In this document: piece after piece, positions 1-9,471 of the stretch
Position numbering within the stretch: position 1 is the first letter of the stretch
How the letters are laid out: each line of letters opens with the position of its first letter
Assembly (NCBI GenBank): GCA_027317185.1
Contig: DAHVFB010000005.1
Span: 1 to 64,000, forward strand
DNA length: 64,000 bases
Reading direction: 5' to 3'
From: Deltaproteobacteria bacterium
GTDB lineage: Bacteria; Desulfobacterota; Binatia; Binatales; Binataceae
Notes under the pieces: generated by a model
What the model saw: the letters and a program-made list of their open reading frames with translations, nothing else
The model's database searches: none
What the model was told of the DNA's origin: nothing
Position numbers and translations under genes: made by a program

Positions 1-2
1 AA

Positions 3-512
3 CCGGGACCGCGCGGCCGGATTCTCGTCCGCGGCGAGCCGGGCTGGGAGATCATTCCCGATCTGGCGCCGGCCGCCGGTGAAATAGTCATCGACAAACC
101 CGGCAAGGGCGCCTTCTATGCCACCGACCTCGAGCATATCCTGCGCACGCGCGGCGTGACGCATATGATGCTGAGCGGCATCACCACCGACGTCTGCGTG
201 CATACCACCATGCGCGAAGCCAACGATCGCGGCTTCGAATGCCTGCTGCTCACCGACTGCACGGGAGCCACCGATAAGAGCAATCACGAGGCGGCGATCG
301 CGATGGTTGGTATGCAGGGCGGCGTGTTCGGCGCGAGCGCGATTGAGCCGCTGATCGTCGCCGCGCGTCCGCTCGAGCGCAAAAATACCGATGCGCCGGC
401 GATCGCGGCACTGCGGCGTTGTATCGCCGCATCAGTGACGCATCGCACGTCCGCGCTCGGGCGTGAATTGCCTGCATCCGCCCGGCCTGCAATTATCGCG
501 GCAGCCACATGA
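3..512 (+). CDS. Isochorismatase-family cysteine hydrolase (5' truncated by window edge)
   Basis: Frame is open from base 3; ...[56 protein letters not shown]... has the typical isochorismatase/biuret-hydrolase G-TTDVCV-T-R-A-D-G motif. Confidence 0.85.
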   Translation, partial: PGPRGRILVRGEPGWEIIPDLAPAAGEIVIDKPGKGAFYATDLEHILRTRGVTHMMLSGITTDVCVHTTMREANDRGFECLLLTDCTGATDKSNHEAAIAMVGMQGGVFGASAIEPLIVAARPLERKNTDAPAIAALRRCIAASVTHRTSALGRELPASARPAIIAAAT

Positions 513-1904
513 CTCAAATCAGTTTCGACCTGGATCGGTTGCGCGGTGCATACCGCAACGCCACCATTACTCCCACTGCGGTTGTCGCGGAAGTGTTCCG
601 CCGGATCGACGCCGCCGGCGATGACGCCGTCTGGATCTCGCGCCGCGCGCCAGACGCCGTTTTCGCTGAGGCCGAGGCACTCGTCCGTCGCCAATCCGAA
701 ATCGATCGATTACCGCTCTTCGGTATTCCGTTCGCCGTCAAGGACAGCATCGATATAAAAGGTCGCCGACCACGCTGGCGTGTCCCGCGTTTGCCTATCA
801 ACCGCGCGAGTCCGCACCGGTCATCGATCAATTACTGGCGGCTGGCGCGATCATGATCGGCAAGACCAACCTCGATCAATTCGCCACGGGGCTGACCGGA
901 ACGCGCTCGCCGTACGGCACTCCGCGCAATCCGTTCGATCCTGCGATGGTGCCGGGCGGTTCGAGTTCCGGGTCGGCAGTCGCGGTGGCCAGCGGACTGG
1001 TCAGCTTGCCGTCGGCACCGATACCGCCGGTTCCGGCCGAGTTCCGGCCGCCTTCAACAACCTGGTAGGCCTGAAACCGACGCTCGGCCTCATCAGCAGC
1101 CGCGGGCTAGTGCCTGCCTGCCGTCCGATCGATTGCGTCACCGTCCTGGCGCTCACCGTGCCCGACGCGCTCGACGTTCTGCGCGTGGCCCAGGGCTTTG
1201 ATGAAGCCTATGCCTATGCGCGTCCGGCGCCGCCGCAATACTCACTAGCGTTTACGCCAATTCCGGAGCGCTTCCGTTTCGGCATTCCCAACGCGGCCCG
1301 GCGTGAATTTTTCGGCGATACGGAGGCCCTCACGCTCTTCGATCGCGCGATCGACGGTGTCATCGCGATCGGCGGCACGCCGGTCGAGATCGACTTCGCG
1401 CCGTGGCTCGAAGCCGCCGGTTTGCTATACGGGCCGTGGGTCGCCGAGCGCATCGCCGAATTCGCCGGGTTTCTTTCCGCGCATGCCGGCGACATACATC
1501 CGGTGGTCCGCCAGATCCTCGAACAGGGTCGCGGCTTCAGCGCGGTCGACGTCTTCAACGCGCAGCATCGGCGCCAGGATCTGGCGCACGCAATCCATCG
1601 CAACTGGCGCAACATCGAATTTATGCTCGTGCCGACTGCCGGCACGTCATATCGGGTCGATCAGGTGCTGGCCGATCCAATCCGGCTCAATACCAATCTT
1701 GGCTACTATACGAATTTTACCAATCTGCTCGATCTTGCTGCGATCGCGGTGCCCAGCGCGTTCACCGCCCGCGGCTTTCCGGTCGGCGTAACGCTGATCG
1801 GTCCGGCCTGGCGCGACGCGGAACTTGCGAGCTTCGCCGCGGCGCTCCATCGCCGCGCCAACCTGCCGCTCGGCGCGACCGGATTTCGCCTGCCCGATAT
1901 GTGA
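509..1904 (+). pseudogene. Amidase signature family protein (allophanate hydrolase/AtzF-like), interrupted by two apparent -1 frameshifts
   Basis: Three consecutive ORFs (509-856, 853-1068, 780-1904) give one amidase: [15 protein letters not shown] / [18 protein letters not shown] / [34 protein letters not shown]; shifts near 763-767 and 1006-1009. Confidence 0.8.
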
Positions 1905-1936
1905 CCGCGGGTGTCGTTCGAAATAGCGCCGACCGT

Positions 1937-2671
1937 TCAGCGGACCGCGCTCCTGACGATCGCGTCTCCCTCCCCAGGCTCGCCCGCCCACCGCCGCGCA
2001 TGATTGGAAGTGCGCGGCTCGGCTTCGCTCGCGCTGCCGACGATCACTTCTACATGACGGCGCAACAGACGGGCGGCGGCCTTGCCGTCGCCGCGCGCCA
2101 GGGCGTCGATAATCTGGCGATGCTCCTTGGCGACCGCGATCATGTCGCCCGTGGTCCGCGCGGCGCGGACCCGGGCACCAACCGAGAAGCCCAGCGATTC
2201 CCAGGTCCGCCGCAGGACGGCATTGTCCGCCGCCTCGACGATCATCCCATGGAAGCGGACGTTATGATGGAGATAGCGGACGACGTCGTTCTGCCGGGCC
2301 GCGGCGAGCGCCGCATCGGCCTCGACGCGCAACTCGCGCAAATGCTCGCGCAGGCGCGCGGCACCGAGCCGCGCGGCCAGTTCCTCGAGCACCGCGCGCA
2401 CTTGGCAGGCCTCGCGCCTTTCGCTGTCGCTGATCCGCCGCACGCGGGTGCCGCGGTACGGTTGGGTTTCGACCAGGCGCGCCGCCTCGAGCGCGCGTAG
2501 GGCCTCGCGGACCGGAGTCTGGCTGATGTTCAGCTCGCGCGCGATTTGCATCTCGATCAGGCGCGTGTTCGGCGGATAGGAGCCGTCGAAGATGCGATCG
2601 ATGAGGACCTGGCGGACGCGATCGGCTAGCGACTCGCGGGCGATATCGGCGGGTTTCAATTTCACCTTCAA
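1937..2671 (-). CDS. GntR family transcriptional regulator, FadR/FCD subfamily
   Basis: N-terminal wHTH (LADRVRQVLIDRIFDGSYPPNTRLIEMQIARELNISQTPVREALRALEAARLVETQPYRGTRV) plus FCD-like helical C-terminus. Confidence 0.9.
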   Translation of the reverse strand: MKVKLKPADIARESLADRVRQVLIDRIFDGSYPPNTRLIEMQIARELNISQTPVREALRALEAARLVETQPYRGTRVRRISDSERREACQVRAVLEELAARLGAARLREHLRELRVEADAALAAARQNDVVRYLHHNVRFHGMIVEAADNAVLRRTWESLGFSVGARVRAARTTGDMIAVAKEHRQIIDALARGDGKAAARLLRRHVEVIVGSASEAEPRTSNHARRWAGEPGEGDAIVRSAVR

Positions 2672-2684
2672 CCCTTTGTAATCG

Positions 2685-2730
2685 ATTATCGATAACCGAT
2701 TGTCGTGTCAAGCGTAGAATTATCGATAAT
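2685..2730. promoter_or_regulatory. Two copies of palindrome TTATCGATAA (2686-2695 and 2720-2729), candidate GntR operators
   Basis: ATTATCGATAA at 2685-2695 and ATTATCGATAAT at 2719-2730, centres 34 bp apart, between the GntR start and the divergent efflux operon. Confidence 0.6.
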
Positions 2731-2909
2731 ATGTATTCTCGTTTCGCCAATTGGAAAGTCCGCGGCGCCGATTAGCCGATAATCCACGGCGCCCAATGGA
2801 CGGCACGGATGATGCGTGCAACGATCGCGAGGCGCGGGACAGGTGCTGGACGTTGGCCCGAGGCGTCGTCCCGCGCGCTCGTCGCCGTTGCGCCGGAGAG
2901 TAAACGATC

Positions 2910-5900
2910 ATGATGTGGCTGGTTCGGCTGGCATTGCGACGCCCACTGTCGGTGGCAGTCATGGCGCTGCTGATGCTGGTGCTCGGCGCACTGTCATTCG
3001 CGCTGATGAATATCGACATTTTTCCGGCGATCGATATTCCGGTCGTGATGGTGGTCTGGAACTACCCGGGACTCTCCGCGCTCGACATGGAGCGCCGCAT
3101 GGTGATCATCAGCGAGCGCGCCTATTCGACGACGGTCGATGGCATCGAGCATATCGAGTCGGAATCGCTCACTGGAATCGGGCTGCTCAAGATCTATTTC
3201 CAGCCCGGCACCGACATTGGCGGCGCGATCGCGCAAATCAACGCGGTTTCGGAAACCATCCTGCGCCAGGCGCCGCTGGGTACCACTCCGCCGCAAATCA
3301 TCTCCTACAACGCCGCCAACGTCCCGGTCGCGCAACTGAATATCTTCAGCGACACGCTCTCGGGCCAGCAGTTATTCGACTACGGCCTGAACTTCCTCCG
3401 TCTGCAGCTCTTCACGATTCCGGGTTTCTCGTCGCCCGCGCCGCTCGGCGGCGTGCAGCGGGCGGTGGTGGTCAATCTCGATCCGCAGGCGCTCTACGCC
3501 GACAAGCTTTCGCCGGTCGACGTCGGCAACGCGCTGGCCACCACCAACGTGGTGATTCCCTCGGGCACCGCGCGGATGGGAGATTACGAGTACAACGTCG
3601 ACCTCAACATGAGCCCGTCGAAGGTCGCGGAGTTCAACCGTCTGCCGATCCGCTTCGTCAACGGCGCGCCGATTTTTCTCGGCGACGTCGCGCCGGTCAG
3701 CGATACCCATCAGCCGCAGACCAACGTGGTCCGCGTCGACGGGCGCCCCGGCACCTTCCTGCTGGTGATCAAGCATGCCGCCGCCTCGACGCTCAGCGTG
3801 GTCGACGCGGTGCGCGCCCGCCTGCCGGAGATCCAGGCCGTCGCGCCCAAAGGGATGAAGATTTCGCTGACCTTCGATCAGTCGGCCTTCGTCCGCGCCT
3901 CGCTATGGGAGGTGGTGCGCGAGGCGGTGATCGCCGCCGTGCTGGTCGCGCTGATGGTCCTGATGTTCGTCGGCTCGCCGCGCAGCATGGTCATCGTGAT
4001 CACCTCGATCCCGCTTTCGATTCTGACCGCGATCGTGGGGCTCAAGCTGGCCGGCCAAACGATCAATACGATGACCCTCGGCGGGATTTCGCTGGCGGTC
4101 GGGATGCTGGTCGATGACGCCACGGTTGAAATCGAGAACATGCATCGCAACCACGCGATGCATAAGCCGCTGCTCGCCGCGATCCTCGACGGCGCCTACC
4201 AAATCGCCACACCGACCTTCGTCGGCACGCTCTCGATCTGCATCGTCTTTTTCCCCGTCGTGCTGCTGAGCGGGGTCGAGCGCTTTCTGTTTACGCCGCT
4301 GGCCGAGGCGGTGGTTTTCGCGATGCTTACCTCGTACCTGCTCTCGCGCACGCTGGTGCCAACGATGGCCTCCTACCTGCTTCCTGAACAACACCAGGAA
4401 AATCCGGGTACCGGCCTTTGGGGAGGGTTGTTGCGTCGCTTCGAGGCCGGCTTCGAGCGCGTTCGCCGCGGCTATGGCGTCGCACTCGCAGGGTTTATCG
4501 CGCATCGCACGATCTCGCTTGCGGCGGTGGCGCTACTCATCGTCGGCACTCTCCCGCTGCTCTCGGTCGCGGGCGAGGATTTCTTTCCGACGGTCGACGC
4601 CGGCCTGATGAAGCTGCATGTGCGGGCGCCTACCGGTACCCGTATCGAGCGCACCGAACTGATCGTCGACGACATCGAGCGCTCGATCCGCCAGATCATT
4701 CCGCCGGGCCAGATTGAAGGCGTCAGCGACAATATCGGCCTGCCGATATCGTATGACCTCGCGTTCTATCCCACCGACAATATCGGCGGGCAGGACGCCG
4801 AGATACTCATTCAGCTCACCCCCAATCATCGGCCGACGGCGCTCTACCAGCAGCGCATCCGCGAGATGATGCGCGCGGATTACCCCAACGTGACTGGCTA
4901 TTTTCAGGCTGCCGATATCGTCAACGAGGTGCTCAACTTCGGCCTGCCCGCGGCGATCGATGTGCAGGTCTCGGGTAACGACCTGCAGGCCGACTATCAG
5001 ATCGCGTCGCGCTTGAAGTCCGCGATGGCGGTCATCCCGGGCGTGACCGATCTGCGCATCGCGGAGCCGCTCGACTACCCGGCGTTCCGCATCGAAGTCG
5101 ATCGCAACAAGGCGCTCGAACTCGGCATCACCGAGCAGCAGGTCGCCGCGGCGCTGCTCTCCTCGTTGAGCGGCAACAGCCTGATTTCGCCGAATTACTG
5201 GCTCGATCCGGTCAACGGCGTCAATTACAACGTGGTCACTCAGGCGCCGATTCAAACCACCCAGTCGATCGCGCAAATCGAGAATCTTCCGCTGACTAGC
5301 GGCGCTGCCGGGCCGCCGGCGCAGTTCCTTGGCAACCTCGCGACGATCCGCCATACCATCGATCCCGCCGTCATTGCGCATTACACGGTGCAGCGCGTGA
5401 TTGACGTCGACTGTGCCGTGCAGGGCCGCGACCTCGGCGGGACCACCGCCGCGGTGCAGCGCGCAATCGCCGCGCTGGGCAAAATGTCGCCCGGCAGCAA
5501 GGTCATAATTCGCGGCCAGAGCGCGGCGATGCGCAAGTCGTTCTTCACCATGGGCGCTGGCCTGGTCCTGGCGATCGCGCTGGTCTACCTGCTGATGGTC
5601 GCGAATTTTCAGTCCTGGCTCGAACCTTTGATCATCATGATGGCGATTCCCGGCGCACTCGCCGGCGTGCTCTGGATGCTGGTGCTGACCCGCACCACGA
5701 TCAACGTCGAGTCGCTGATGGGCGCGATCATGGCGGTCGGCGTCGGCGTCGCCAACGGCAACCTGCTCATCACTTTCGCTAACGAGATGCGCGAGGAGGG
5801 CCGCGGTCCCGCCGAAGCCGCGATCGAGGCCGGCTCAATCCGCTTGCGCCCGATCGTCATGACCGCGCTCGCCATGATCCTCGGTATGCTGCCGATGGCG

Positions 5901-6086
5901 CTCGCGCTCGGCTCCGGCTCCGAGCAGAACGCGCCGCTGGGCCGCGCGGTTATCGGCGGTCTGATCGCGGCCACCCTGATGACTCTGTTTACGGTGCCGG
6001 CGGTCTATTCGATCTTCAGCCGCAAACTCATCGGCAAGCATGAGCGCGACGCGCGGATCAGCGCGGTCTCGATGCCCGGAGCGTGA
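2910..6086 (+). CDS. Efflux RND transporter permease subunit (AcrB/HAE-like)
   Basis: 1058 aa, hydrophobic start MMWLVRLALRRPLSVAVMALLMLVLGALSFALMNIDIFPAIDIPVV and the two-repeat RND architecture (GGISLAVGMLVDDATVEIENMHR; SLMGAIMAVGVGVANGNLLI). Confidence 0.93.
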   Translation: MMWLVRLALRRPLSVAVMALLMLVLGALSFALMNIDIFPAIDIPVVMVVWNYPGLSALDMERRMVIISERAYSTTVDGIEHIESESLTGIGLLKIYFQPGTDIGGAIAQINAVSETILRQAPLGTTPPQIISYNAANVPVAQLNIFSDTLSGQQLFDYGLNFLRLQLFTIPGFSSPAPLGGVQRAVVVNLDPQALYADKLSPVDVGNALATTNVVIPSGTARMGDYEYNVDLNMSPSKVAEFNRLPIRFVNGAPIFLGDVAPVSDTHQPQTNVVRVDGRPGTFLLVIKHAAASTLSVVDAVRARLPEIQAVAPKGMKISLTFDQSAFVRASLWEVVREAVIAAVLVALMVLMFVGSPRSMVIVITSIPLSILTAIVGLKLAGQTINTMTLGGISLAVGMLVDDATVEIENMHRNHAMHKPLLAAILDGAYQIATPTFVGTLSICIVFFPVVLLSGVERFLFTPLAEAVVFAMLTSYLLSRTLVPTMASYLLPEQHQENPGTGLWGGLLRRFEAGFERVRRGYGVALAGFIAHRTISLAAVALLIVGTLPLLSVAGEDFFPTVDAGLMKLHVRAPTGTRIERTELIVDDIERSIRQIIPPGQIEGVSDNIGLPISYDLAFYPTDNIGGQDAEILIQLTPNHRPTALYQQRIREMMRADYPNVTGYFQAADIVNEVLNFGLPAAIDVQVSGNDLQADYQIASRLKSAMAVIPGVTDLRIAEPLDYPAFRIEVDRNKALELGITEQQVAAALLSSLSGNSLISPNYWLDPVNGVNYNVVTQAPIQTTQSIAQIENLPLTSGAAGPPAQFLGNLATIRHTIDPAVIAHYTVQRVIDVDCAVQGRDLGGTTAAVQRAIAALGKMSPGSKVIIRGQSAAMRKSFFTMGAGLVLAIALVYLLMVANFQSWLEPLIIMMAIPGALAGVLWMLVLTRTTINVESLMGAIMAVGVGVANGNLLITFANEMREEGRGPAEAAIEAGSIRLRPIVMTALAMILGMLPMALALGSGSEQNAPLGRAVIGGLIAATLMTLFTVPAVYSIFSRKLIGKHERDARISAVSMPGA

Positions 6087-6100
6087 TCCAAGGAGCCCCG

Positions 6101-7231
6101 ATGATGGAAGCGCAAGGCCCAACGAAAACCCCATCGCGCGGCTTGATTATTCTCGGCTGGACCATCGCGGTCGTTGCCGTCTTTGTGGCCTCGGCCGGAT
6201 TCGTCTTTGCCCATCAGGCGCTCATCGCGCGCCAGACCCATCAACTCAGCGCGCTCGCCGCGCAGGGTCCGCGGGTCCTCGTCGTCCCGGTCTCCACCGG
6301 CATCGCCACCCGCGCGATCCAGTTCCCGGCCAGCGTGCACGGCTACGTCGAGACCCCGGTCTATGCCAAAGTCGCCGGCTATATGAAGCGCATCATGGTC
6401 GACAAGGGCGATCACGTGCGCACCGGTGAGGTAATCGCGATCATCGAGTCGCCCGAAACCGATAAGCAGGTGGCGGACGCGCTCGCCAACTACCGTCTGC
6501 AATTGGTAACCGATCGCCGCGACCTCTACCTGCTCCATCACGAAGTGATCGCCCAGCAGGACGAAGACACCCAGCACGCGATGATGCTCCAGGCGCGCGC
6601 GACCTACCAACAGCAACTCGCCTTGCAGCAGTACGAAGTGGTCAAGGCGCCATTCGATGGCATCGTCAGTGCACGCTATGTCGATCCCGGCACGCTGATC
6701 CCGCAATCCGTCACGCCCTCGACCGGCAACCCGATCGTCGCATTGGCGACATTGGCGCCGCTGCGGATTTACGCCAACGTGCCGCAGGCCGTCGCGCTCA
6801 ACGTCAACGATGGTGACGCGGCCGTCGTCACCGTCAATGAACTTCCCGGACGCGAGTTCAGCGGCGCCATCACCCGCCATCCCGAGGCGCTCGACCCGAA
6901 CACGCGCACGATGCTGGTCGAGGTCGACCTGCCCAACCTCGACCATGCGCTGCTGCCCGGGATGTACGCCAACCTGTTGATCACCACGCACGCGGCGGCC
7001 GGCCGCATACTGGTGCCCGACGACGCGCTGGTCTTTCGCAACGACAAAACCTACCTGCCCCTCGTGCGCAACAATCATCTGCATCTTGCCGAGGTCAAGC
7101 TCGGTCGCGACGACGGCTACCGCGTCGAAGTCTCCGGCGACGTCGTGGCGGGCGACTTCGCCGCGATGAACGTCGGGCAGTCCGCACGCGAGGGCGAGGT
7201 CGTGCAGCCGGTACAAAATCATGGAGCTTGA
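6101..7231 (+). CDS. Efflux RND transporter periplasmic adaptor (HlyD/MFP) subunit
   Basis: AAGGAG RBS before ATG 6101; lipoyl/hairpin/beta-barrel features (VYAKVAGYMKRIMVDKGDHVRTGEVIAIIESPE; VKAPFDGIVSARYVDPGTLI); directly follows the RND gene. Confidence 0.9.
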   Translation: MMEAQGPTKTPSRGLIILGWTIAVVAVFVASAGFVFAHQALIARQTHQLSALAAQGPRVLVVPVSTGIATRAIQFPASVHGYVETPVYAKVAGYMKRIMVDKGDHVRTGEVIAIIESPETDKQVADALANYRLQLVTDRRDLYLLHHEVIAQQDEDTQHAMMLQARATYQQQLALQQYEVVKAPFDGIVSARYVDPGTLIPQSVTPSTGNPIVALATLAPLRIYANVPQAVALNVNDGDAAVVTVNELPGREFSGAITRHPEALDPNTRTMLVEVDLPNLDHALLPGMYANLLITTHAAAGRILVPDDALVFRNDKTYLPLVRNNHLHLAEVKLGRDDGYRVEVSGDVVAGDFAAMNVGQSAREGEVVQPVQNHGA

Positions 7232-7533
7232 GGCATTCGGGCGCAGTCGGATTCGCGCGCGATACCGGGCCGCCGGCCATGCGGTTACAAATCGCCGACG
7301 AGTGGCGAAGCCACGGTCGAGGTCAACCGGCTAACGGCAGGCAGTTGGCGTATTGAGCGGCGCGCCGCTCACACGCTCGCTGCCGAACGGGCGATTCGGC
7401 CTCCCGAAGGGGAATCGTCCAAGGGCGCGCTTCCCACGGCATCTGGTCGGCGCCTACTTACCTGGTCTTGGCTGCACAGATGAATTTTTCAAGTCTAGCC
7501 GACGAACTCCATCCTCTCGATCACAACCGATAG

Positions 7534-9117
7534 TCATTTTGTGAGGCCATCAAAATCGAACCAAGCAGGCGCACGCGCTATTTTTGGATCAGCGTCCCAG
7601 ATAAGCCCGTCACCGAGGGCCCGAGCCGACGGTTGGTGGTCATCACGTTGCTCATCCAAACTTCGCTGTGAAGAAACCGAAACTTTGGCTTGGCGATACC
7701 GCTCCACGAGCATCCAACTTAAAAAAAACAAGATACCCTTAAGGTAGCGAGGCTCGGCCAGTCCCGATTCCTGAGCGCCTAGCACCAGCATCGGTATCAG
7801 TATCAGAAAGAAAAGAGGTTTTAATTTCCAGGCATCCTCGTCCTCACGCATAAGCCATATCCATGGCGCCATCAAAATAACCAGCAATACGAGCATCGCT
7901 GGAATTCCGCACCCAATTGCAACTGACAAATAGCTATTATGCAGAGCGGTATTTGGCCCGCCGTTCCAAAATGTTTCCCAATTTGGGAAGTGACGGTCCT
8001 GGAATATCTCTCCCTCTACGTCATATCCGTAACCGAGCACGGGAGCCTGCTTGAGCTTGATTATCTCGAAGGTCCAAGCCTCGGCGCGTCCCGTCATAGT
8101 GGTAACATCGCGATTCAGATATTCCGGCGCAACACTCATCAATAGAACCAGTAGAGTACACACTGATGACAGTACCAGTAGCGCACCGATTGCCCGATAC
8201 TTCCAAATGCAATAGGCGATGAGTCCGACTGTGATTGCGATGAAGGCGGTGCGAGAATCCGCCATCGCGCCGAACATCACTGCCATCGTGATCAAAAGCC
8301 CGAGCAACAGTCGCCGGCCGCGGCCAATGGCGGCGTTCCAATGGGCGATCCCAGCGATGATCGTGACCATCGAAAGCGCGCCTAATTCGTTGGCTGATCC
8401 AAAGATTCCAGCAAAACGGAACAGACCTTCTTCTTCGAACCAGGTGCTATCGGAAGGCTGGGTCATCCACACCACCACGACCAATAACTGCAAAATGCCG
8501 CATCCAAGTATGAAACGGCCGAGGAGTTTCTGCACGTCAGCCTCCGACTGAACGCTTTCCACGACGACAATCAGGGCAGCGAACACCAGACCTACGGGTA
8601 TCAGGCGGCCAAGCGAGATCGCGGGAACCTCCGAATACGTTATGGTTATGGCGCACCAAAGAATAAAAAGCGCGTAACCTTTGAACCATCCGCGATTAAT
8701 TACACCAGTCCGAACAACGCTCCAGGCGGTCGGAATCGTCAGCGGCAACAATAATGGATATCGAATGACCCATCGCGCGTTAGGGTCCAGGGGAATTATA
8801 TTCAGGTAAGGAAGAACTTCTTCAAGTACAAGCGCGAATAATAGCCACGAAGGATCGCGGATGCATACCCTGACTGCAAAGAAGGAAACAATTAGCCCTA
8901 GTAGCCCGAGCGCTACCAATAACAATCCATTAGAGCCACACAGAGCCGATAGGATCGTCAGGGCAACTAACGCGCCGCCGGCCAGCACCCAGAGCCTTGA
9001 ATCCGATCTCATGCCGCGACGACGATCGAAGGTGTCAAGGAAGGTTTCAGCGATTATTGTCCTTTGCGGCTCCACACTGCGCGTCCGGGTAGCTGGCAAT
9101 CGCGGGATTGCTGGCAA
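7534..9117 (-). CDS. O-antigen ligase family (Wzy_C) polytopic membrane protein
   Basis: Multi-TM 527 aa protein with periplasmic-loop motif (TMTGRAEAWTFEIIKLKQAPVLGYGYD... TALHNSYLSVAIGCGIP); real start may lie inside the ORF. Confidence 0.8.
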   Translation of the reverse strand: MPAIPRLPATRTRSVEPQRTIIAETFLDTFDRRRGMRSDSRLWVLAGGALVALTILSALCGSNGLLLVALGLLGLIVSFFAVRVCIRDPSWLLFALVLEEVLPYLNIIPLDPNARWVIRYPLLLPLTIPTAWSVVRTGVINRGWFKGYALFILWCAITITYSEVPAISLGRLIPVGLVFAALIVVVESVQSEADVQKLLGRFILGCGILQLLVVVVWMTQPSDSTWFEEEGLFRFAGIFGSANELGALSMVTIIAGIAHWNAAIGRGRRLLLGLLITMAVMFGAMADSRTAFIAITVGLIAYCIWKYRAIGALLVLSSVCTLLVLLMSVAPEYLNRDVTTMTGRAEAWTFEIIKLKQAPVLGYGYDVEGEIFQDRHFPNWETFWNGGPNTALHNSYLSVAIGCGIPAMLVLLVILMAPWIWLMREDEDAWKLKPLFFLILIPMLVLGAQESGLAEPRYLKGILFFLSWMLVERYRQAKVSVSSQRSLDEQRDDHQPSARALGDGLIWDADPKIARAPAWFDFDGLTK

Positions 9118-9471
9118 AGTTCCGGGCTTAACTTCCTCTTCAGCAAGGATCGCGCCGACCCGAATATTGCTTTGTACGGGCCCCCGTCAGATTGCAAATT
9201 GGGACCGCTGCACCGGCTAAAACCATGGAATCGCTGACTGATCTCGTAATCTGCGAGTGCGACTCCACTCGAGCCTAGCGCATTAAAACGGGATTAATTG
9301 CGCTCGGCACTTCATGTAATATCTTCATGATCTGTCAACTTCTAATCCGTTCGAAAAGCATAAAGCTACCGGATCTCTGGCAAGAGTTTTGCTTTGAGGA
9401 GGCGTACATACGGGCGCATTAATTGACGGCGCCTCTGATTCGCTTCAGCGGGCGGACGGGAGGCAGATCTC

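Noticed and set aside
1403-2500. 365-aa plus-strand ORF
   Set aside because: Overlaps the end of the amidase and the antisense of the GntR gene; no domain.
2816-4117. 433-aa plus-strand ORF overlapping the RND permease
   Set aside because: Arg/Gly/Ala-rich shadow frame entirely inside a clear RND permease; no recognisable domain.
6005-7222. 405-aa minus-strand ORF
   Set aside because: Antisense to the adaptor gene at 6101-7231, which has clear MFP motifs.
7353-7544. 63-aa plus-strand ORF
   Set aside because: No RBS, no motif; probably intergenic sequence.
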